Both the position numbers and the translations under genes were made by a program. The notes under the pieces were generated by a model, which saw only the letters and a program-made list of their open reading frames with translations, was not told where the DNA came from and made no database searches. A stretch of 39,988 bases of DNA from Xanthobacteraceae bacterium (GTDB taxonomy: Bacteria > Pseudomonadota > Alphaproteobacteria > Rhizobiales > Xanthobacteraceae): NCBI GenBank assembly GCA_030037065.1, contig JASHRW010000426.1, forward strand, positions 1-39,988. Direction: 5' to 3'. How positions within the stretch are numbered: the stretch's first letter is position 1; the number at the start of each line of letters is the position of its first letter. Shown here one piece after another: positions 1 through 8,882 of this stretch.

Positions 1-178
1 CGCGCAACATCTGCTGAAGCAGCGCCGGCCACGGCACGGATACACCCTTACCTGCGGTGTTGCTCGCGCCGAGCGCGACGATGCGCATCGTCGCCGCGCT
101 CGCTGCTGATGGTAAGCCAGCCATCGCCAGGATCGCGAGGACGAAGCCGATCGAGCGGGCTTTTGCGATCAATCGCAT
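1..178 (-). CDS. GDSL/SGNH-type arylesterase, partial (N-terminal part; continues beyond window start)
   Basis: Minus-strand reading from ATG at 178 gives MRLIAKARSIGFVLAILAMAGLPSAASAATMRIVALGASNTAGKGVSVPWPALLQQMLR, near-identical in pattern to the adjacent 271-795 protein, including the GASNTAGKGV block. Confidence 0.7.
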   Translation of the reverse strand, partial: MRLIAKARSIGFVLAILAMAGLPSAASAATMRIVALGASNTAGKGVSVPWPALLQQMLR

Positions 179-270
179 AGACTTTGTTCGATGCTGCGGG
201 CGTGTCGCAATTGCTGAATGCAGGGTCCGAAAGTTGGGTGGCCTGACGAAGTCATAGGAAAAAGCAGCCG

Positions 271-795
271 CTAGTGACGACCTTTCCCCAGCGCTGCAAT
301 CACCAGGGGAAGCAGGCGCGCGGCGACGGCGGCGTGACCTTGCTCGGTGATATGGAGTCCGTCCGGCTGAAGGTGATTGTTGGCCCATGCGTGCATGCTT
401 GGGATGACGATGAGCTTGATGCCGCGCGCTGTTAAGCGCGCGCGGATTTGGACGACCGCCGGATGGATGCTAACGCCGTGGCCTGCATTGTTCCCTCCCT
501 TGTCGAGGATGACGAGCTGGGTCCCGTCGGGAACCGCGCTATCAAGGCGGGCCAGCATTTGATCAACATCTTCGCCACTGATGCCCGCGTTGGTGACTTC
601 AGCATCGTATCCCCTGGCGCGCAGCATCTGCTGAAGCAGCTCCGGCCATGGGGTGGATACACCCTTTCCTGCGGTGTTGCTGGCGCCGAGCGCGACGATG
701 TGCATCGTCACAGCGTGCCCCGCCGACGGGAGAGCGACCGTCGTCATGATCGCAAGAATGAAACCGATGGAGCGGAGGTTAGAGATCAAACGCAT
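271..795 (-). CDS. GDSL/SGNH hydrolase family arylesterase, secreted
   Basis: 174 aa; signal peptide; IVALGASNTAGKGV block I; DGLHITEQGHAAVA (DxxH catalytic block V). Confidence 0.85.
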   Translation of the reverse strand: MRLISNLRSIGFILAIMTTVALPSAGHAVTMHIVALGASNTAGKGVSTPWPELLQQMLRARGYDAEVTNAGISGEDVDQMLARLDSAVPDGTQLVILDKGGNNAGHGVSIHPAVVQIRARLTARGIKLIVIPSMHAWANNHLQPDGLHITEQGHAAVAARLLPLVIAALGKGRH

Positions 796-1523
796 TTAAT
801 TTCTCCAAAGCATATAAATTGGTCCGTAGAACAGCTCAACAAAAACCAGACATCAGCACAGACAATACTGGCCTATACCGCCGCCAGCGTTCCTGGTCGA
901 GCGAGATTGGTGCTTGCAGCGGATGAGATACGCAGCAACCGGCGCCGGACGCGCGCGAAGGCATGGCCGACGCGGCTCAGACTGCCGATAGTTGGTGCCG
1001 GTCGACGACGGCCCGCAATCGGAAATCAAGCAGTCTATGCTCGGCCTATCGCCACTGAATGAGATCGCACATGGCGTAAACGAAGGGAGCAGCCCAAATT
1101 GCGATCGACGCGGCGGTGATCCAACCGATGACCTGGTACTTCATCACGCCCCTCCATTCTTATCGCTTGCAGCCGGTCAAGCCCGGCCGTCCCTTCCAGG
1201 CAATGCCCTGGCGATTATTGGACGCGCTGACGAGCCAAAAGGTTCAGTTAACCTTAACGTCGGGCGATTCTCTCCAAGATCCAATAGGTTACGGCACTGC
1301 CGAGCGCAAAATACAAAATAGTTGCGGCCGGCTCTTGGGGGAGAGCCGGCCGTTACGCGCTGACCCGATCAGAGGGTCGGGGGGAGGATGGGGGATCGGA
1401 TCAGCAATTGCCTATTTGGACGCACCATCCTGGGCAAAGGTTCAAAGGCTAAACCGCACCACCACCGACCCAAGGCGCTCAGCGGACCCAAAGAGGAGCC
1501 CGGGGCTCGGCGTCGTCAAACAA

Positions 1524-1561
1524 GCAGAGCCGCCCGGCGGTTTCGCGCCCGGCGGCTTTGC
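1524..1561 (-). terminator. Possible hairpin terminator downstream of the 1583-3709 gene
   Basis: gcagagccgcc (1524-1534) / ggcggctttgc (1551-1561), 11-bp stem with one wobble, just past the minus-strand stop; no strong T-run. Confidence 0.35.
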
Positions 1562-1582
1562 TCAGAGCAACGCGCAGTCCGC

Positions 1583-3709
1583 TCAATCGGCAAGCGGATT
1601 GGGCCGTACCTGGATGTGCACGACGATCGGCCGATCGCCCTTGCCGCCTTCCTTGAGCCACGGCGTGCGATCGCCCTCCGCCGACCATAACCCCCTGCCC
1701 TTCCAGCCGGCCTTGGGATTGTCGATGCGCGCATCAAGACCCTTGGCGTAAAAGCCCATCGGGTACGGGATGCGCAGCACGATCATCTTGCCGTTGACCA
1801 GCGCGTCGAAGCCGTCGTTTTCGTTGCCGGTGGAAATCGGCACGTCCTTGCCGAGCCCGACGGCGTCGTGCTGGTCGACCCAGGTGTAGTAGCTCGCCTC
1901 GGCGCTGTTATCGCCGATACCGGCAAAGCCAGGGCCCGGATATTTGTAGAAGGTCCAGCCTTCGGGGCAGATGTCGCCGGTTGCCGCCTTCGGACCGTTG
2001 AGCGGCCCTTTGCACTTTGAACGGTCGAAACTGCCCAGATGGCCGCTGCCGAGCGACACCCAGACGACGCCCTTGCTATCGATATCGCCTCCGCGCGGAC
2101 CGAAGCCCGGCATTGGAATTTTATAAAACTCCGAAAGCTTGGTCTTCGGATCGAAGCGCACGATGCCGGCCTGGCCGGCGAAGACATTGTCTGTGTACCA
2201 AACCGAGCCGTCGACCGGATTGGGCATCACCGCGTAGGTGCCGGAGCCGCCAATCAGCATGTCCTTCTTCGGATCCATCGGCTGACCCGGCTTGTTGAAC
2301 TCGGCGGTGATCTTGCCGGTGCCGGTGGTGTCGAGCACGAACGGCGCCCAGCCCTCCGCCTTCTGCACGCTGCCAGTCTCGTCGAACACCTTAGTGTCGA
2401 GCCAGCCGGCGCGCTCGCCGGCGCCGCTGACCCACAGTGTTTCGTCCTTGTCGAAGCCGAATTGCAGGTGGTGCGTGCCGAAGCAGGTATCGATGAAGGT
2501 CCATTTCTGCGTCTTCGGATCGTACATGACGAGCTGACGCTCGTTCGTATCGATCGGATCGACCTTGGCGTAGGGATTATCCGAGCCCGCGCGGCAATAC
2601 GCCGGCGTGCCGGGAGCGTGATTGGTGCCGGTCAGCCAGAGCCTGCCCTTGGAATCGAACATGTCGTTGTGGTTGTTGATCTTTGAATCATGGATATGCT
2701 GCATGCCCCAATAGGCCGAAGGGGCCAGCGGGTCCTTGCCGTCGGCATGTCCCGGCCCAAGCGCCTCGGGCACGTCCGGGCCTTCCGGCGGCGTGATAAA
2801 GCTCGCTTGCGCGGTCTTCGGATCGAGCACCGGCAGGTGATCGGTCGAGTATTCGGTCGAGCCATAGAGCTTGCCGTAGGCGTTCACCGTCGGATGCACC
2901 TTATCGGTGGAGATCAGGTCGTGCAGATATTTGTCGTCCTGACCCCAATCCCAGATCGTGACCACGAGGTTGCGTTCGACTCCGGTCGGCCGTGGCGGCT
3001 TGTCGGGCGGTAACGCGCCGTTGGCGATGGCGTCGGTCCACTCGCCGAAATATTTGAGCGGCAGGTCGTTGAGGCTCCCCATCGCGTTAATCATCAGCGG
3101 CGCCGACTGGCCTGACTGGATGCGCCGCGCCCAGGCTTCCTCACCGGTCTTGAACGTGCCGAACGCCGCCGGAATGGTCCGCGTTCCCAGTTGGCCCAAT
3201 TGATGGCAGCCGACGCAGGCCTGATTCTTGATCGCGGTCAGCCATGCCTGCTGCGTGACCTTGGGCGGAATGTCGCTCTTGCCCCCGAAATCACCGGCCG
3301 GTGGTATCTTCAACATCGCGAACCAGTAGATCGCCGGGTAATATTGCGCGGCGGCTGCATCGTTCGGCGCCGGGACGGCGGTCAGATTGAGATGCTTGCC
3401 GGGAGTAGCCTCCACCTTGGGCGAGTCGATCAGGCCATAGCCGCGGACCCAGACCTCATACTTGGCGTTCGGCAGATCGGGCACCACGTAGCGGCCACGA
3501 TCGTCCGTGACGACGATCTTGGCGTAGCGGGTCGGCAGGTCGTGGGTTTCGGCGATCACCCAGACCCCGGCTTCCGGCCCATGCGGGCCGCTAACCACGC
3601 CGCCGATATCGTGCCTATCGATGCTCTGAGCGCTGGCCGGCGCAGGTATTGCAGCAAACAAGGCGGCGACAGCCATCGCCGCAACGCTCGAACATAACAT
3701 GCGCTTCAT
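1583..3709 (-). CDS. Secreted carboxypeptidase-regulatory-like domain protein with a CxxCH heme motif and a beta-propeller-like C-terminus
   Basis: 708 aa; signal peptide; N-terminal GGVVSGPHGPEAGVWVIAET...YVVPDLPNAKYEVWVRGYGL (CarboxypepD_reg-like); NQACVGCHQLGQLG (c-type heme site); repeated GRLWLTG/ETLWVSG/GVVWVSLGSGHLGSFD blades. Confidence 0.75.
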   Translation of the reverse strand: MKRMLCSSVAAMAVAALFAAIPAPASAQSIDRHDIGGVVSGPHGPEAGVWVIAETHDLPTRYAKIVVTDDRGRYVVPDLPNAKYEVWVRGYGLIDSPKVEATPGKHLNLTAVPAPNDAAAAQYYPAIYWFAMLKIPPAGDFGGKSDIPPKVTQQAWLTAIKNQACVGCHQLGQLGTRTIPAAFGTFKTGEEAWARRIQSGQSAPLMINAMGSLNDLPLKYFGEWTDAIANGALPPDKPPRPTGVERNLVVTIWDWGQDDKYLHDLISTDKVHPTVNAYGKLYGSTEYSTDHLPVLDPKTAQASFITPPEGPDVPEALGPGHADGKDPLAPSAYWGMQHIHDSKINNHNDMFDSKGRLWLTGTNHAPGTPAYCRAGSDNPYAKVDPIDTNERQLVMYDPKTQKWTFIDTCFGTHHLQFGFDKDETLWVSGAGERAGWLDTKVFDETGSVQKAEGWAPFVLDTTGTGKITAEFNKPGQPMDPKKDMLIGGSGTYAVMPNPVDGSVWYTDNVFAGQAGIVRFDPKTKLSEFYKIPMPGFGPRGGDIDSKGVVWVSLGSGHLGSFDRSKCKGPLNGPKAATGDICPEGWTFYKYPGPGFAGIGDNSAEASYYTWVDQHDAVGLGKDVPISTGNENDGFDALVNGKMIVLRIPYPMGFYAKGLDARIDNPKAGWKGRGLWSAEGDRTPWLKEGGKGDRPIVVHIQVRPNPLAD

Positions 3710-3889
3710 GCGAGCCTCCCTTCGAGATGCGACGCGCTGCCCTGGCGCACGCCGTCGTTTCCCGAAATGTGCCCGACGAACCGTCCCCGCTGCAAGGGAA
3801 AATCCACGGGCGGGAACCCGTCATGTGCGGACGGCGAGACGTGCGCTGGGATGGCCGGCCTCGGCGAGTTGGGATTTCGTCGATCAGGC

Positions 3890-5305
3890 TCAATGCGAGG
3901 AGGCGCTGACGGCGCTGGCCAGCTTGTCGAACAGGCCGGCGATATCCTTGCGAATGGTCGACAGTTTGGTGAACTGATCGGCCAGACTCGCGACGCGCTC
4001 TTCGAGTTCGTGCTTGGCGTCGGCGAAAGTCTTCACTCGCGCGGCGAGGTCGCCCTCTTCGCCCCCCTCGACCTGGCGGACTCTCATGATCAGCTTTTCC
4101 CGCGTGTTCTCCAGTTCCTCGATCAGCTTCGCGACGCCGGTCTCATCAGATTCAAGTGGCGCCAAGCGCAATTGCAGGTCGTCCAGCTTGCTCTTCAATT
4201 GTTCAAGAACAAGGACGCGGCCCTCGATGCCTTCGAATTGGCTTCGCGTCTGCTCGATGAAGCGCGAGACATCCTCGATGCGGCCATCAATGTCAGGCGT
4301 GCCGTCTTCCGTCTTGGTGCTTGAAACCGTGCTGAGTGCGCGGTCGATCGCGGCTAACAGTCCGGCGAGGTCCTTACCCAAGCCGGCCAGTCTGGAAAAC
4401 TGCGCATGCAGATGCGCAATACCGTCGTCGAGCCGCTTTTTGTCATCGGCCAATTTCTGCACCCGGTCGACGAGCGCGCCGTCGGGCGCACGCTCGAGCA
4501 GATCGATGGTCGCGGCGATGTCGTCGCGTTTTGCACTCAGCTCCCTCACGCGGGCGGTGATGCCGTCCTCGACCGCCGTCAACGGCGCAAGGCGCGTGGT
4601 CAGATCCGCACACGCCTCCTTCAGGGCCGCGACCGTCTTTGCGGCGTGCTCGATATGATCGCAGCGGGCGCTGCCCTGCCTGGCGAATTCGGTGAGGTTT
4701 TTCAGGCGAATTTCCAGAGCCGTGCCGTCATCGCCGCTGGCCACCTCGGCAAGCGACCGCTCGATGTCGTGCTGGCGGCCGTCGAGTTCGGCGAACATCT
4801 GCTCGATCGCGCGCCTGGTTTCAAGCACCGGAGCAAGCCGGTCGTTCAGCGCCTGTTGCTGGGCGCGAATCGCGCTGACGCGAGAATCGAGATCGGCCAT
4901 CTGGTTGCGGCTGTGCTGGATCTCGGCGAAGCGCTCCGCCTCGGTGATCCGCCGCTGCAGCGCGGCGATAGCATCTTCGGGATCGGTACGGGTGAGATGT
5001 TGCACGTCGGCTTCGGCATCGGCCTGAACCTTGGTCGCGTCCTTGGCGCGCACACGCACGCTGTTGAGGCGCAGCTCCAGCGCCGTGACGGCTTGGCGTT
5101 GGCGCACCAGCCGATCCCAGAGCCACACCGCAAACGGCAGCATAACAAGCGGGACGAGAACGATAACGGCCCATGCGATCTTGTGCAGCAGCGGTTCAGA
5201 ACGGTAAGCCGCAATCAAGGCGGCCATTTCCGACCCTTGGGCCAGGACCACAAACCCGACCGCCAGCACGAAAAACACCACGGAAACGCCGACAAATCTA
5301 CCCAT
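3890..5305 (-). CDS. Membrane-anchored coiled-coil protein with two N-terminal TM segments and a tandem internal repeat
   Basis: 471 aa; hydrophobic helices at about residues 5-22 and 43-63; remainder charged heptad-like; two about 133-residue internal repeats visible by eye. Confidence 0.7.
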   Translation of the reverse strand: MGRFVGVSVVFFVLAVGFVVLAQGSEMAALIAAYRSEPLLHKIAWAVIVLVPLVMLPFAVWLWDRLVRQRQAVTALELRLNSVRVRAKDATKVQADAEADVQHLTRTDPEDAIAALQRRITEAERFAEIQHSRNQMADLDSRVSAIRAQQQALNDRLAPVLETRRAIEQMFAELDGRQHDIERSLAEVASGDDGTALEIRLKNLTEFARQGSARCDHIEHAAKTVAALKEACADLTTRLAPLTAVEDGITARVRELSAKRDDIAATIDLLERAPDGALVDRVQKLADDKKRLDDGIAHLHAQFSRLAGLGKDLAGLLAAIDRALSTVSSTKTEDGTPDIDGRIEDVSRFIEQTRSQFEGIEGRVLVLEQLKSKLDDLQLRLAPLESDETGVAKLIEELENTREKLIMRVRQVEGGEEGDLAARVKTFADAKHELEERVASLADQFTKLSTIRKDIAGLFDKLASAVSASSH

Positions 5306-5435
5306 CGGAGCGCTTCACCCAGCCAACGCGACACCGGGTCGTTGGTACGACAGGAATGCGACACACACAAGTCGCCGCAGCATAGCAAATCAGGAAAGCT
5401 GCGAGGGGACGTCGAGCGCCGGCCGCCGGATGCGC

Positions 5436-6662
5436 TCACACGGCGACGACCGTTTGGCTCCTTCGGAACGCAAGCGCGCTGATGATCGTGAAATTGATCA
5501 TGCTCACCGCCACGCCGGCGGCGAAAGCGGGCGCATAAAAGCCGAAATAATCGTATAGGATGCCACCGAGCCAACTGCCGGTAGCCATGCCGGTGCCGCT
5601 GCACAATAAGAGCGTCGGAATTCGCCAATAAGCTTCGCCGACCGGGAACAGCTCGCGCGACGCCAGAATGTTGGCGGGCACAAGTCCGCTGAACCCGAAG
5701 CCGAACGCCGCCGAGACCGTGAACAGGCCGAATTCGTTCTGCGTGAGCAGAAACGCCGCCAAGCCGGCGGTTTGGCACGCCGATCCCGCTAGCATCGTGT
5801 AGAGCCCACCGAGCCGATCGGAGAGAGCGCCCCAGACTTGGCGGCTGAGAAACGCTGATCCGAGCAGGACCGACAACATCGCCGCGCCGTGCACGGGGCT
5901 GATGCCAAGATCACTGCAGAAGGCGACCAGATGCGCCTGCGGCATCGACATCGGCACACAGCAGGTGAAGATCGCGCCGGCCTGCAACACGAAAACGAGG
6001 TTGGGCGGCCAACCCAGCACGGTATCGCTGCTCTGCGTTGCGCCGGCGAGTGTGACGCGATGCGCACTATCGGGCGGCCGGCCCAACACGATGGCGGCGG
6101 CGGGCACGATCAGTAACAGCTCCACCAGCGCATAATAGAGCATCGTCTGTCGCCAGCCGGCATAGGCGATGGCACGCTCGAAGATCGACGGCCAGATTGC
6201 TCCGGCAAGAAAACTACCGCTGGAAATCAACGCCAGCGCCGAGCCGCGGCGGCGGTCGAACCAGCGGCTCACGTAAACATAGAACGGCGCGTTGATGCCG
6301 CCGAGCCCGAGCAAGCCGATGAACAGACCGTGGCCGACAAACAGCGGCAGCGACGGCCCGAAGGTCGACAGCGCAAGTCCGGCGGCAATCATCGAGGCGC
6401 CACCGATAACGGTCCAGCGCACGCCAACCCGCTCGGCGACGCGGCCCATGAGAATGCCGCCGACACCGGAGCCGAGCCAGACCAGCGCCCCGGCGAGAGA
6501 CGGAATCGAGCGTTCGCCGCCGACCTCAGCGGCGATGTTCTTAAGCGCAACCACGGTGATCCAGGGCGCGCCGAATGCCACCGCCATGATCATCAGCGCG
6601 ACACTGGCCACGACCCACGACCTCCGTGTCTCCACTGATGGCAGCGATGATGCTTGCAGCAT
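5436..6662 (-). CDS. MFS transporter (monocarboxylate/OFA-like)
   Basis: 408 aa, about 12 hydrophobic segments, LVWLGSGVGGILMGRVAERVGVRWTVIGG MFS motif. Confidence 0.8.
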   Translation of the reverse strand: MLQASSLPSVETRRSWVVASVALMIMAVAFGAPWITVVALKNIAAEVGGERSIPSLAGALVWLGSGVGGILMGRVAERVGVRWTVIGGASMIAAGLALSTFGPSLPLFVGHGLFIGLLGLGGINAPFYVYVSRWFDRRRGSALALISSGSFLAGAIWPSIFERAIAYAGWRQTMLYYALVELLLIVPAAAIVLGRPPDSAHRVTLAGATQSSDTVLGWPPNLVFVLQAGAIFTCCVPMSMPQAHLVAFCSDLGISPVHGAAMLSVLLGSAFLSRQVWGALSDRLGGLYTMLAGSACQTAGLAAFLLTQNEFGLFTVSAAFGFGFSGLVPANILASRELFPVGEAYWRIPTLLLCSGTGMATGSWLGGILYDYFGFYAPAFAAGVAVSMINFTIISALAFRRSQTVVAV

Positions 6663-6841
6663 GTCTTTCGCGTTGCTGGCGCGCCCCGGCAGGGCTTTTG
6701 GGCCGACTTATCGGTATAGCAGCCGACTCGACCCGCCGCCCACCAAAATAAATTCGGCGACGGGAATAAAGGTGAGTCTCCGCCGATCAGGTCCGCGAAG
6801 CCCACATGGCTTTGCGCGACATGACCTTGCAGGAGACCCGA

Positions 6842-7159
6842 ATGAGCCAACAGGACCGCGACGACGGCGTTGACCGTCGAAAAATTCTCGAATGCATGAC
6901 CTGGGTCGGTACCGGCGTTTTATGGACCATTTCCGGCGGGGTTCCCCACTCGCTCGGCATCATCGACGAAGCGGTCGCCAAGGAAACGCGCGGTCTCACC
7001 TTCGTACAGATCAGCGACAGCCATATCGGCTTCAACTTCAAGACGCCGTATCCGGGCGCAGTCGGCACGCTGACCGAATGCATCGCCAAGGTTAGGGCGC
7101 TGCCGACCACGCCCGCCTTCATGATCCATACCGGCGACATCAGCCATTTGTCGGCGTAG
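6842..7159 (+). pseudogene. Truncated metallophosphoesterase (N-terminal fragment only)
   Basis: MSQQDRDDGVDRRKILECMTWVGTGVLW (Tat-like N-terminus) ... GLTFVQISDSHIGF (DxH) ... MIHTGDISHLSA-stop; the remaining metal-binding motifs are absent; ggag upstream. Confidence 0.7.
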
Positions 7160-7650
7160 TTCTTTCGGGGGCCGCCGCCGCGGGCATAGTGCTCACCGTT
7201 TTCCGCAACGACCGGGAGCAGACCGTCGCCGACGAAGTCGTCTCGGCGCATATCCGTTCGCTGCAGCCCGGCCATCTGATGGACGTGCAGACCAGCGATC
7301 AACACACGGTCAAACCCTGGTTCGACGGCAAGGTCGACGTCGCGCCGCCGGTCATCGAGCTGACCGCGGAAGGCTTCACGCTGCTCGGCGGATGCCTCGA
7401 TTACATCGGCGGCGAGCCGGTCGCCTGCGTCGTCTATCGCCGCCGCAAGCACATCATCAATCTGTTCGTCGCCCAACGCTTGGGCAGCGGGCACGCTTTC
7501 GTGAACGCAAGGGCCGTCCAAGGCTATAACGTTCGCCATTGGTCGGCCCAGGGGCTCGACTTCTGGGCGGTGAGCGACCTCGATCCGGAAGAGCTTGGCG
7601 AATTCGTCGAAAAAATCTCGGCGGCGCTGCGCCCGAATGGCTCCTCCTGA
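7150..7650 (+). pseudogene. Anti-sigma factor C-terminal fragment lacking its cytoplasmic zinc-finger/N-terminal region
   Basis: VGVVLSGAAAAGIVLTVFRNDREQTVADEVVSAHIRSL...SDQHTVKPWFDGKVDVAPPVIELTAEGFTLLGGCLDYIGGEPVACVVYRRRKHIINLFV...FWAVSDLDPEELGEFV resembles the periplasmic part of alphaproteobacterial anti-sigma factors; an ORF-like stretch 7189-7650 (GTG) is intact. Confidence 0.65.
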
Positions 7651-7763
7651 CTGGCCTCGCTTGCCGTTACCCGTTAAATAATTGGCGAATCAATTGTTTG
7701 TGCTTGCCCAGTCGGCCTGGTATCGCGCAACGTCCTTTCCCGCCAGACGTTTAGTCAGGAGTC

Positions 7764-8882
7764 ATGGATCAACGCGTTACCAACGAACATCAGCAAGAGG
7801 CGGCGCCGAATCTGGAGGCGAAACCCGCGCGTGGCGGCGTAAAGCAAGACTCGTCCTGGCTGACGCGTTTGCGCGAACGTCGCGGCCTGGTCCTGGCGAT
7901 CACCGCGGTTTGCATTCTCGTGCTCGTGGGAATCGTGGTCTGGTGGGTTAACGCCAGCGGCTACATATCGACGGACGACGCCTTCATCGACGCCCGCACC
8001 GTCACCATCAGTTCCCAGATCAGCGCCCAGGTCGTTGACGTGCCGGTCACCGATAACGAACTCGTCAAGGCCGGTACCGTGCTGGTCGTTCTCGACAAGA
8101 GCGACTATCGGGCGCAGGTCGACCAGGCCAAAGCTCAGGTCGATCAGGCGCTGGCCAATATCGCCAACATCGCCGCGCAGATCGGCGCGCAACAGGCGCG
8201 CGTCGACCAAGCCAACCGGCAGGCGACCCAGGCGCAAGCGGCGCTGATTTTCGCGCGGCAGCAGGACGAACGCTATTCCGGATTGGCCAAGAGCGGTTCG
8301 GTCACACAGGAGCAGGCGCAGCAATACCACTCTAGTTTTTTGCAGGCGCAGGCGAGCTTTGATGCCGCTCAAGCCAACGCCGCCGCGACTGCAAAGCAGC
8401 TCCCGGTGCTGCAGAGCCAGAAACTGCAGGCGCAGGCGCAGCTCGAACAGATGCGGGCCACGCTGGAGATCGGCAACATCAATCTGTCGCGCACCGAAAT
8501 CACAGCGCCGGCCGACGGCTACGTGACCAACCTGACGGCGACGAAAGGCAATAATGCCGCGCCCGGACAGGCATTGATGATGTTCGTGCCGCGCAACGTG
8601 TGGGTCACCGCCAATTTCAAGGAAACGGAACTTGTGTCGGTCAAACCCGGTGCACCGGTGAGCATTACGGTTGACGCCTATCCCGGCCGAAGTTTTGCGG
8701 GCCGCGTCGCCAGCATCCAGGCCGGCAGCGGTACCGCCTTCAGTCTGCTGCCGCCGGAAAACGCAACCGGCAATTATGTCAAGATCGTGCAGCGCGTGCC
8801 GGTCAAGATCGTGTTTGACAATCCGCCCGACGTCCTGCTCGGGCCGGGCATGTCAGTCGTTCCGACGGTCACGATCAAATGA
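7764..8882 (+). CDS. HlyD/EmrA-family membrane fusion protein (MDR efflux adaptor)
   Basis: 372 aa; single N-terminal TM; YISTDDAFIDARTVTISSQISAQVVDVPVTDNELVKAGTVLVVLDKSDYRAQVDQAKAQV; ATGA overlap with the next gene. Confidence 0.9.
   Translation: MDQRVTNEHQQEAAPNLEAKPARGGVKQDSSWLTRLRERRGLVLAITAVCILVLVGIVVWWVNASGYISTDDAFIDARTVTISSQISAQVVDVPVTDNELVKAGTVLVVLDKSDYRAQVDQAKAQVDQALANIANIAAQIGAQQARVDQANRQATQAQAALIFARQQDERYSGLAKSGSVTQEQAQQYHSSFLQAQASFDAAQANAAATAKQLPVLQSQKLQAQAQLEQMRATLEIGNINLSRTEITAPADGYVTNLTATKGNNAAPGQALMMFVPRNVWVTANFKETELVSVKPGAPVSITVDAYPGRSFAGRVASIQAGSGTAFSLLPPENATGNYVKIVQRVPVKIVFDNPPDVLLGPGMSVVPTVTIK

Noticed and set aside
1325-1352. 11-bp hairpin cggccggctct-tggggg-agagccggccg
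   Set aside because: A real inverted repeat but without a T-run on either strand and far from gene ends; no function could be assigned with confidence
4406-5482. 358-aa plus-strand ORF opposite the coiled-coil gene
   Set aside because: Antisense ORF; the minus strand has TM helices and internal repeats consistent with a real protein
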